Shown piece by piece: positions 7,390 to 13,840 of a stretch of DNA of 13,840 nt. Numbering within the stretch: position 1 is the first letter of the stretch; each line of letters opens with the position of its first letter. Location: positions 1 through 13,840 of the forward strand of contig JACMOJ010000424.1 of the NCBI GenBank assembly GCA_014378085.1, written 5' to 3'. A model generated the notes under the pieces. That model was not told the DNA's origin. It was given only the letters and a program-made list of their open reading frames with translations, and searched no databases. The position numbers were made by a program, and so were the translations under genes. Source of the stretch: Burkholderiales bacterium (lineage in GTDB: Bacteria; Pseudomonadota; Gammaproteobacteria; Burkholderiales; Usitatibacteraceae).

Positions 7390-7495
7390 TGCAAATAAAA
7401 GGGGGCATAGGAAAAGGGGAGACCTATGCCCCGAAGCCTTCTTTGAAAAGGCCCCGCTCAGGGAGGGAAAGCGGGGAAGCGCAAGCGCTTCAACA
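7390..7495 (-). ncRNA. Candidate small RNA with C-rich hairpin loops
   Basis: In 90 bases there are four inverted repeats: GAAGCGC/GCGCTTC (7476-7491, 2-base loop), CCCCGCT/AGCGGGG (7452-7476, 11-base loop), a 5-bp GCCTT/AAGGC (7436-7452), and a 10-bp GGGGCATAGG/CCTATGCCCC (7402-7432, 11-base loop). Read on the minus strand, the last hairpin is followed by CTTTTATTT, which fits an intrinsic terminator. The two large loops then read TTCCCTCCCTG and TCTCCCCTTTT, both able to pair with ribosome binding sites. A modest promoter (TTGAAC at 7521-7526, TCTATT at 7497-7502, 18-base spacer) would start the RNA near 7490. C-rich loops of this type are known from Hfq-linked sRNAs in alphaproteobacteria and Neisseria; membership in such a family is inference. 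On the plus strand the cluster could instead simply end engB transcription. Confidence 0.4.
7391..7432 (-). terminator. Intrinsic-terminator-like hairpin (minus strand)
   Basis: A perfect 10-bp stem (7402-7411 with 7423-7432) is followed on the minus strand by CTTTTATTT. No minus-strand protein gene ends here, which points to an unannotated transcript. It could also act on plus-strand engB transcripts, where the stem is followed by a weaker pyrimidine stretch. Confidence 0.5.
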
Positions 7496-7538
7496 CAATA
7501 GATTGATTAGTGGTGCAAAAGTTCAAGTGCCGCGGGTC

Positions 7539-7598
7539 GAACTGCTGGCCGAACTGCGGGCCGAGCTGCCGACCAGGCTGTGGACCAAGCTTAGAACC
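7539..7598. repeat. Degenerate 12-bp tandem repeat upstream of hemB, 5 units
   Basis: Five 12-base units run 7539-7550, 7551-7562, 7563-7574, 7575-7586 and 7587-7598. The first two are nearly identical (GAACTGCTGGCC and GAACTGCGGGCC) and later ones drift while keeping CTG in the middle and ACC at the end. Confidence 0.8.
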
Positions 7599-7649
7599 TG
7601 ACTGGACCACCGCATCGGTCGCCTAAGTGCCGCGAGGTTCAGCGCATAA

Positions 7650-8690
<1,041 letters not shown>

Positions 8691-8693
8691 TCA

Positions 8694-8719
8694 GGTTGCA
8701 CCACCCGGTTGCACCACCG
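8694..8719. repeat. 13-bp tandem duplication after hemB
   Basis: GGTTGCACCACCC (8694-8706) is followed directly by GGTTGCACCACCG (8707-8719). Unlike the other arrays here, its period is not a multiple of three. Confidence 0.8.
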
Positions 8720-8931
8720 TGCCGTCGCACCCACGCCGGCGAGCGATACCAAAGAAGCGACCACTTACTACCTAAGGGCTTACGGTCGACCTTCCCGACT
8801 GCGCTGACCTTTCGGCGACACCCCAACGTAAATCGCGGACGGCTAATCGCGCAATGGCCTGATTGGTAGACCGCAAACTTGGAAGCCGGCCCTGCCCGGT
8901 GTATCGTAGCGGTGGCGACAAGTGCAACTGC

Positions 8932-8975
8932 GGACAATCATTGTTGTCCACGTTATCGTCAGGTCGTGGACCACG
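8932..8975. repeat. Overlapping inverted repeats upstream of DUF3016-like gene
   Basis: GGACAA (8932-8937) pairs with TTGTCC (8944-8949). Alternatively GTCCACG (8946-8952) pairs with CGTGGAC (8965-8971), and CGTGGACCACG (8965-8975) is itself palindromic. The two long stems share bases and so are mutually exclusive. This could be switching structure or chance; no function is assigned. Confidence 0.4.
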
Positions 8976-9092
8976 TTGTTGTCTACCTCGTTTTCCGTCT
9001 CATTGCCTGTTGGAACACGCGCCAGCGCAGCGGTGTCGCTCAACTTGTTCCCGCGCGCTTTAACACTTTGCTTAACTTCGAAAGGAACGTTC

Positions 9093-9638
9093 ATGATCCA
9101 TCCTCGCGAATTCCTCATCGCACGTACTGCCCGTATTGCCCGTATCGCCCATATCGCCCGTATCGCCGTCATTGCCGTCGCTAGCGGCACAGCCGTGGCC
9201 TCGCTTGGTGTCAACGCTGCCGTCTCGGTCACTTTCACCAAACCTGACCAATACATCGATGTGCCGTTTTCGCCGAGCGACCGCGATGCAACGCTCAAGA
9301 CTTTGAAGGAGCATTTTGAAAAACTCGGCAGCAAATTGCCGGGCGGACAAGACCTAATAATTGAAGTACTCGAAGTCGATCTAGCCGGCCGCACCGAACC
9401 GTCGCGCATGAGCGGCGCCAATGAATTGCGTGTATTGCGCGGCGGCGCAGATTGGCCGATGATTCAATTGCGCTATAGCGTCGAGGCAGGCGGCAAACCG
9501 CTCAAGCAGGGCGAGGCAAAAATTAGCGATATGAATTACCTGAACCACATGAACCGTTATCCGAGCGGTGAGTCGCTACGCTACGAAAAAGCGATGCTTG
9601 ACGATTGGTTCAAAAAGGACGTTCTTGCTCAAAAGTAA
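9093..9638 (+). CDS. Exported DUF3016-like protein
   Basis: This 181-residue protein has an N-terminal export signal. The mature part looks like the DUF3016 family of unknown function: VTFTKPDQYIDVPFSPSDRDATLKTLKEHFEKLGSKLPGGQDLIIEVLEVDLAGRTEP, then a segment with ADWPMIQLRYSV, then GEAKISDMNY and a closing YEKAMLDDWF. The start at 9093 is set by AAGGA about 7 bases upstream. The signal region is odd: a 9-bp array gives six Arg/His/Val-Ile-Ala-like triplets (residues 11-28) before a normal hydrophobic stretch, with likely cleavage near VNA (residue 38). It is followed by convergent kefC. I know no biochemical role for the family. Confidence 0.8.
   Translation: MIHPREFLIARTARIARIAHIARIAVIAVASGTAVASLGVNAAVSVTFTKPDQYIDVPFSPSDRDATLKTLKEHFEKLGSKLPGGQDLIIEVLEVDLAGRTEPSRMSGANELRVLRGGADWPMIQLRYSVEAGGKPLKQGEAKISDMNYLNHMNRYPSGESLRYEKAMLDDWFKKDVLAQK
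9123..9176 (+). repeat. 9-bp tandem repeat in the signal region of the DUF3016-like gene, 6 units
   Basis: Six in-frame units near CGTATYGCC cover 9123-9176 and encode RTA, RIA, RIA, HIA, RIA, VIA. The array puts a charged residue at every third position just before the hydrophobic core. Confidence 0.85.
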
Positions 9639-9644
9639 CGATTG

Positions 9645-9732
9645 ACCTTTTTCTGGCCTTTTTTATGGCTTTTTTGATAAGGTCTAGCGGTGGCGGGCAT
9701 CTTCAGCCTAAAAAGCCTTAAAACGCCCGCCA
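9645..9732. terminator. Candidate bidirectional termination region
   Basis: Between two convergent genes there are three T-runs about 12 bases apart (9648-9678), then an 8-bp inverted repeat TGGCGGGC (9691-9698) / GCCCGCCA (9725-9732) with a 26-base loop. On the minus strand this stem is followed about 15 bases later by an A-rich stretch, not a T-run. The long loop makes this an imperfect terminator, but it is the only candidate for both genes. Confidence 0.35.
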
Positions 9733-9837
9733 GTATTAGTGTTTTAGCGAAAACCTTGTTTTGCGCTTCGCCCGTCCGAAGCCGCCCGAAGCCACATACA
9801 GCGCCCAGCGACAGCGGCCTTCCGCGACCTTCCACCC

Positions 9838-11646
9838 TCACCAACCTTTAGACGAATGTTCGGACTCGAACTTCTGGCGGTCACGTGTGAACTGCTCCTT
9901 CAGCTCGTCGCGGCCGGCTTTCGCTGCGGAGACTAATCGTTCATCGTCTTCAAACAACGCAATCGCGGCTTCCGTCACGCGAATATTGTGGCGCTTAAAA
10001 ATGCTCGCCATTTCGCGCGCACGGTAGGGGTCAAATCCAATCCCTTCCAAGGCATGCCGCCCCATCAATAATGCGGATTCAAAGGTCTCGCGCTCGACAA
10101 TCTCGACACCGCGCTTGCGCAGTTCGACGTAATGGGTGACATTTCTCGCGCGCGCCAGCAACTTCAAATTCGGAAAGTTTTCGCGGGCGATGTCGGCGAG
10201 TTTCAAGTTGTCCTCGACGTCGTCAATTGCATTCACCAACAGTGTCGCGCGTTTAGCGCCGGCGGCGTGCAGCAAGTCCAGCCGCGTTGCGTCGCCATAA
10301 AAAACCTTGTTGCCGAACTTTCGCAACAGTTCGATTTGGTCAGGGTCGTGGTCCAGCACCACCACTTTCACGCCATTGGCCAACAATAGCCGACCGACAA
10401 TTTGGCCAAAACGGCCGAAGCCGGCGATGATGACCCGCGCTTCCTTTTCATCAATTTCGTCGGCCGCATTTTTTGCCCCGGCGGCGCACTCAACACGCGC
10501 CATCCACCAATCGTGTAACAACAACAGCAACGGTGTACACGCCATCGATAGCGCAACGGTCATGGTCAATAACGCCGACCACTCTTTGGTCAGCACACCC
10601 GCCAACTGCGCCGCGCCAAACACAACAAACCCAAACTCACCACCTTGCGACAACAAAATCGCAAAGAGCCACCGCTGGCGGCTGTTCACGCCGATGATTC
10701 GTGCCGTCAGCCATAAGGTCAGCAACTTGATGGCGAGGAATCCGGCCAGCAAGCCGACAACGGTGAGCGGCTGGTTCGTCAACAAACCAAAATCGATGGC
10801 CATGCCAACCGAGATAAAAAACAACCCCAACAACAATCCTTTGAAGGGTTCGATGTCAGTTTCCAAAGCGTGTCGATATTCAGAGCTTGCCAACAACACA
10901 CCCGCCAGAAACGCGCCTAAACCCATCGACAGTCCGACCAAAGTCATCAGTTGCGCGATGCTAATCACCACCAACAAGGCGAAAGCAGTAAACACTTCTC
11001 GCAAATCCGTCGCGGCCACCATGCGCAACAAAGGCCGCATCAAATAGAGCCCGGCCACGACCACCACCGCAATCGCCCCAAATGCCTTGGCGGCAGGAAG
11101 CCAGCTCGCCCCAGCGGTCGGCGCATCCGAGCCAACCACCGTCACCACCGCCAACAACGGGATAACCGCTAACAGCGGAATGGCGGCGATGTCCTGAAAC
11201 AGCAAAATCGCAAAACCTGATTGCCCGGTAGGTGTAGGCAGAAAATTTCGCTCGTTCATCGTTGCGACCGCGATGGCGGTGGACGACAGCGCTAGTGCCG
11301 CACCGGCAACCAACGCGGCTTTCCATCCCAGCCCCGCCAGATAACAAGCCAACCCAAGCGCGCTACCGGTTAACAGCAGTTGCAAAAAACCACCGCCAAA
11401 TACACTGCGCCGCATTTCCATCAATCGCTTCGGCTCAAGCTCGAGACCAATCACAAACAGCATCAGCACGACGCCAAACTCGGAAAAATGCATGATCGAC
11501 TCAACATCAGCGACCAAGCCCAGCCCCCACGGCCCGATGATGGCACCGGCAATCAGGTAACCAAGCACCGCGCCCAATTTGGCGCGCTGTGCGAGCGGCA
11601 CACAAATGACTGCCGCCAAGAGATAGATCAGCGCATCAACTAACAT
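9838..11646 (-). CDS. kefC: KefC, glutathione-regulated potassium-efflux antiporter
   Basis: This inner-membrane K+/H+ antiporter is held closed by glutathione and opened by glutathione adducts, so that efflux acidifies the cytoplasm against electrophiles. From the ATG at 11646 it has 602 residues. The first 385 or so form the multi-pass cation/proton exchanger domain, with VIGLELEP (65-72), LFQDIAAIP and a long series of hydrophobic segments. A KTN/TrkA-N domain follows, with [17 protein letters not shown] (405-421) and [28 protein letters not shown], nearly the wording of E. coli KefC. The end [19 protein letters not shown] also matches. GGAGG lies close upstream of the ATG. An upstream TTG at 11691 would add low-complexity residues from within kefF and is rejected. 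It overlaps the kefF end by 11 bases. Confidence 0.93.
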   Translation of the reverse strand: MLVDALIYLLAAVICVPLAQRAKLGAVLGYLIAGAIIGPWGLGLVADVESIMHFSEFGVVLMLFVIGLELEPKRLMEMRRSVFGGGFLQLLLTGSALGLACYLAGLGWKAALVAGAALALSSTAIAVATMNERNFLPTPTGQSGFAILLFQDIAAIPLLAVIPLLAVVTVVGSDAPTAGASWLPAAKAFGAIAVVVVAGLYLMRPLLRMVAATDLREVFTAFALLVVISIAQLMTLVGLSMGLGAFLAGVLLASSEYRHALETDIEPFKGLLLGLFFISVGMAIDFGLLTNQPLTVVGLLAGFLAIKLLTLWLTARIIGVNSRQRWLFAILLSQGGEFGFVVFGAAQLAGVLTKEWSALLTMTVALSMACTPLLLLLHDWWMARVECAAGAKNAADEIDEKEARVIIAGFGRFGQIVGRLLLANGVKVVVLDHDPDQIELLRKFGNKVFYGDATRLDLLHAAGAKRATLLVNAIDDVEDNLKLADIARENFPNLKLLARARNVTHYVELRKRGVEIVERETFESALLMGRHALEGIGFDPYRAREMASIFKRHNIRVTEAAIALFEDDERLVSAAKAGRDELKEQFTRDRQKFESEHSSKGW

Positions 11647-12199
11647 CGCCGCCCCCCTCCCCCGCTCCCTCTCGCTGCTGCTGCCACTCAATTAGGCGGG
11701 CGCGAAATAGCGCGGCATGACTTGCGAGCTCGGCATCACTGATCACATGTGCGCCGTAGAAATGTAGCGGTGCCAGCCAGCGCATTCCGCAGAACTTTGC
11801 GGTTTGTTCGACAGGCGCCACAAACGCATCAAAGGGCCGCTGATGCACGCCTTGCTCGGTATAAGTCTCAGAGGTACCACCGGTGGTGGTGACCCACAGA
11901 CACGCCTTGCCAGCCAGCGCCGCTGCGCCACCGCCGTAGGCCCAACCTCGTGTGAGCACCACGTCAAACCAGTGTTTCAACAAACCCGGCACGCTGTACC
12001 AGTAAATGGGATGTAACCAAACCACCACTCGCGCCGCGGTCAGTGCGGTCTGTTCCGCCTCAACATCAATATCAAAATCCGGATATTTGTCGTACAACGA
12101 CCGTACCGCCACGCCCGGTAAGTCGCGCACAGCATCGATTAGGGCGCGGCTGGCGCGTGAACGTTGCGGATAGGGATGGGCGGAGATGACGAGGATCAT
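11636..12199 (-). CDS. kefF: KefF-like flavoprotein, ancillary NAD(P)H:quinone oxidoreductase of KefC
   Basis: This 187-residue flavodoxin-fold protein binds FMN, reduces quinones and docks on KefC to give full efflux activity. The N-terminus [23 protein letters not shown] is the FMN-phosphate region. [54 protein letters not shown] and [17 protein letters not shown] are all close to KefF of enteric bacteria. The length fits the family (about 176-185). The C-terminus is glycine-rich ([12 protein letters not shown]) and overlaps kefC, so the two are translated together, as in E. coli kefFC. The ribosome site before the ATG is weak. The region upstream of the gene has been replaced by decayed accessory DNA beginning near 12200. 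Confidence 0.92.
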   Translation of the reverse strand: MILVISAHPYPQRSRASRALIDAVRDLPGVAVRSLYDKYPDFDIDVEAEQTALTAARVVVWLHPIYWYSVPGLLKHWFDVVLTRGWAYGGGAAALAGKACLWVTTTGGTSETYTEQGVHQRPFDAFVAPVEQTAKFCGMRWLAPLHFYGAHVISDAELASHAALFRARLIEWQQQREGAGEGGGDVS

Positions 12200-12240
12200 G
12201 CCAGCGATGTTACCGTGTGCATAGTCTCAAGCCAACAAAT

Positions 12241-12260
12241 CACCGCGCATCTGCGCGGTG
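12241..12260. repeat. Perfect 20-bp inverted repeat at the hipA truncation point
   Basis: CACCGCGCA (12241-12249) and TGCGCGGTG (12252-12260) form a 9-bp stem with a 2-base loop. The last three bases are the GTG that opens the hipA fragment. No T-run follows on either strand, so it is not a typical intrinsic terminator. It lies exactly where HipA homology begins. Confidence 0.7.
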
Positions 12261-12755
12261 GCCAGAAAGCCGCCGCTCTTGAAGACCCTAGCGGAGTACA
12301 TGGTCTTCGATGCGGTCATTGGCAATACGGACCGCCATCACGAAAACTGGGGATTAAAGCTCCGGCTGGGCACGGGTCCGCACGCATTCGTTATGAGCAT
12401 TGCACCTAGCTTCGATCATGCATCCTCCCTAGGGCGAGAATGCCTAGATGAAAGGGCGGCTAAACTATTGCATGACCACCGAGTACCCAAATATATCAAT
12501 GCGGGACGCGGTGGCGTCTATTGGGAGCCATCGGGTAATAAAGGCGCAAACCCTCTCGCACTAGTAAAATTGGCGGCTGAGAAGTACCCTAGAAACTTCG
12601 CACCCGCCTTAGCCAAGATTTGCACGCTGACCGAAGATGATGTACGACAAATGATCAGTCGCATCCCTACAAACTTGGCGTCTGACGTCTCAAAGCGTTT
12701 GGCGCTCGCCACTGTCGTTTATTCGCTCTCTGAGCTGAAACGGATTCAAACATGA
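12258..12755 (+). pseudogene. Truncated HipA-like serine/threonine kinase (C-lobe only)
   Basis: This 165-codon frame matches the C-lobe of HipA-type kinases, the toxin half of HipBA-like modules. FDAVIGNTDRHHENWGLK (17-34) carries the catalytic Asp25 and metal-binding Asn30. IAPSFDHASSLGREC (48-62) carries the second metal Asp53. The nucleotide-binding N-lobe and the HipB antitoxin are absent: only 58 bases separate this frame from kefF, and an in-frame TAG lies at 12222. Family members are usually 300-440 residues. The GTG at 12258 falls in a hairpin and is probably not a native start. It ends ATGA, overlapping the next gene by 4 bases, so the pair was once co-translated. I read it as a deletion remnant without kinase activity. 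Confidence 0.8.
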
Positions 12756-13490
12756 ACACGCTATTTGTCGCTTGGCAATCGCCGGAGCCTTCGCGCTCTT
12801 GGTTCCCGATCGGTCGGCTAGATGCTGAAGGGGCGTCGGATTTTTTGTTTCGCTACACACAAGGCGCGCTTGATGCAGAGGCACAGGCCGGATTTAAGCC
12901 ACTGGTTTCGTTTCCCGATTTTCGGCAGCGATATGAAGCCAGCGAACTGTTTCCTGTTTTTAAGAATCGCGTACTTGACCCGCGCGGAAAGACTTTGCAG
13001 AGTATTTAGGGTGGCTTGATTTAGACCCCGCGCATTCAGACCCGATTGAATTCCTTGCGCTAACGGGCGGCGAGCGCCAAACGGATAGTTTGGAGGTGTT
13101 TCCGCGCATCCTGAAACGCGCTGATCAGACCTTTTCCTGTCGATTTTTCTTGCACGGTTTGCGACACATCTCGGCAGAGGGCGGGCGACAGCCAATGCGC
13201 TTGCGGCCGAAACCTCGTTGCAGGTTGCGGTGGAACTAAACAATCCGGTTGGCCCATTGGCGATTCAACTGCAAACGACCGACTGCCACATGATCGGCTG
13301 GGCACCGCGTTATCTGGTGCAGGACTTGATTGCTGGCATCAATGAACACCCAATGGTTTCCGCCAAGGTTGTTCGCGTAAATGAGCATGGTGCACCGCTG
13401 GCGCGTCGAATCCTGATTGAACTTACTGGGACATTGCCAACCAATTTTGAACCTATGTCCGGTGCCCAGTTCAAGCTGCTCACTGCCTAG
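12752..13490 (+). pseudogene. HIRAN-domain protein gene with two frameshifts
   Basis: Joined across frames this would be a protein of about 246 residues. Part 1 (12752-12992) encodes MNTLFVAWQSPEPSRSWFPIG and, later, SELFPVFKNRVLDPRGK. After an apparent 1-base loss near 12992 the next frame continues FAEYLGWLDLDPAHSDP and FLALTGGERQTDSLEVFP to about 13189. After another 1-base loss the third frame gives ANALAAETSLQVAVELNNPVG and HMIGWAPRYLVQDL. The last segment is HIRAN-like (NP...AI.L......IG..PRYL); HIRAN domains bind DNA ends or replication structures in some eukaryotic remodellers. Each break fits a single deleted base. All three pieces keep coding character, so the decay is recent, or the breaks are sequencing errors. 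It was coupled to the HipA-like gene by ATGA. Confidence 0.72.
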
Positions 13491-13540
13491 GCGCCTAAAG
13501 CGCCGTTGGCATCACTAGCCCAGTGTGCGCGGAAAGCGCC

Positions 13541-13586
13541 TGGAATTTCACTTTTTATGATCAGTGGCCACTGATCATAAATTCCA
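13541..13586. repeat. Nested perfect palindrome
   Basis: TTTATGATCAGTGG (13554-13567) is followed without spacer by its exact reverse complement (13568-13581), a 28-bp perfect palindrome. An outer pair, TGGAATTT (13541-13548) and AAATTCCA (13579-13586), encloses most of it. No T-run follows. It could be an insertion-sequence end or relic, or a protein-binding site. I cannot assign a family. Confidence 0.85.
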
Positions 13587-13708
13587 AAATCACACAAAGC
13601 GCTGTAAAAACAGAAGCGTAAACACGGCGTTATTATCTTGCACGGTTGATGCGCTGGGCCTTCGTGGGCGCATGCTAGGCCATCAAATCACAGAGAAACT
13701 GCGTAGAT

Positions 13709-13840
13709 TGGGGAACTTCTAAAAACCACAACATTGTCTCCCCGGCGAAGGCCGGGGCCTAAGTTTGCCAGCAGTATCAGTTACTTATAAAACTTGGATA
13801 CCGGCCTTCGCCGGTACGACAGAGTTTTTAGAAGTTCCCA
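13709..13840. repeat. Bipartite palindromic repeat element (REP/MITE-like) with terminal inverted repeats
   Basis: GGGAACTTCTAAAAAC (13711-13726) is matched exactly by GTTTTTAGAAGTTCCC (13824-13839). Just inside each end is a GC hairpin, CCCCGGC-GAAG-GCCGGGG (13740-13757) and TACCGGC-CTTC-GCCGGTA (13799-13816). The hairpins are inverted copies of one CCGGCGAAGGCCGG core. The two halves are therefore imperfect mirror images around an AT-rich centre. Similar extragenic repeats with CCGGCGAAGGCCGG cores are common in betaproteobacteria, to my recollection. It has no coding capacity and would need outside enzymes to move. The element may end exactly at the window edge. Confidence 0.85.

Larger units (their letters stand above)
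8691..9092. other. Intergenic region hemB to DUF3016-like gene
   Basis: These 402 bases show no credible gene. A 13-bp tandem duplication directly follows hemB (8694-8719). Overlapping inverted repeats sit at 8932-8975. A good ribosome binding site, AAGGA, precedes the next gene near 9082-9086. A frame open through the second half into the downstream gene lacks family similarity and is not used. Confidence 0.55.
13491..13840. other. Non-coding repeat-rich right end
   Basis: No credible gene is present. From left to right: a small GGCGC/GCGCC hairpin directly at the HIRAN stop (13490-13504), the 28-bp palindrome, a weak hairpin ATGCGC/GCGCAT (13649-13673), and the bipartite palindromic element. 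The region is probably a gathering place for small repeats rather than regulatory sequence. Confidence 0.6.

Noticed and set aside
7323..7601. 92-codon frame between engB and hemB
   Set aside because: It begins inside engB, and its residues follow the hairpins and the 12-bp repeat. There is no family similarity.
8922..9092. 57-codon upstream extension of the DUF3016-like gene
   Set aside because: The ATG at 9093 has a good AAGGA site and is directly followed by an export signal; the extension has neither support.
9072..9421. Minus-strand frames opposite the DUF3016-like gene
   Set aside because: They exist because the 9-bp array keeps several frames open; the plus-strand protein has start, signal and family support.
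10307..11047. 246-codon plus-strand frame antisense to kefC
   Set aside because: It is a shadow of a well-supported KefC reading frame and has no recognisable domain.
11647..11691. 15-residue N-terminal extension of KefC from a TTG
   Set aside because: It would be low-complexity sequence inside kefF. The ATG at 11646 has GGAGG upstream and begins the first membrane segment.

Overview
The window looks like a betaproteobacterial chromosome segment, probably from a free-living soil or freshwater lineage. The evidence is the neighbourhood of a Pil-Chp chemosensory operon (pilG-pilH-pilI), rubredoxin, thiD-thiE-hemL, cytochrome c4, engB, a Mg-type hemB and a kefF-kefC pair. The protein wording is also close to betaproteobacterial homologues, for example a rubredoxin ending in ECGARKEDFEMVEI and a ThiE with GVHWGRDD. 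I cannot name the species. No rRNA, tRNA or CRISPR array is visible.

Layout. On the minus strand, 85-1490 carries pilG, pilH and pilI, read right to left; pilJ would be expected beyond the left edge. A short rubredoxin gene (1786-1971, minus) is divergent from a tightly packed plus-strand operon: thiD and thiE (thiamine) overlap, hemL (haem precursor) follows one base later, and a small degenerate GGDEF-like protein two bases after that. Cytochrome c4 (5899-6600, minus) converges on this operon across a terminator and a 12-bp minisatellite. It is divergent from the ribosome-assembly GTPase engB, which is followed by hemB. The engB-hemB gap holds a cluster of hairpins that could be a minus-strand small RNA with C-rich loops. 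A secreted DUF3016-like protein follows hemB. A convergent kefF-kefC operon (glutathione-gated K+ efflux with its flavoprotein activator) occupies 9838-12199.

The right end (12200-13840) is accessory and decaying. It holds a HipA-like kinase that has lost its N-lobe, coupled by ATGA to a HIRAN-domain gene broken by two single-base frameshifts. After that come about 350 bases of non-coding repeats: a 28-bp perfect palindrome and a bipartite palindromic element with 16-bp terminal inverted repeats.

The most unusual feature of the window is a series of degenerate tandem repeats. Their period is 9 bp inside genes (thiD tail, GGDEF-like gene, both signal-peptide regions) and 12 bp between genes (four clear loci). 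They fall only in unconserved sequence, which suggests a lineage prone to expanding short repeats. Metabolically the conserved part joins haem synthesis (hemL, hemB), a haem protein (cytochrome c4), thiamine synthesis and twitching-motility signalling. These are housekeeping neighbours, not one pathway.
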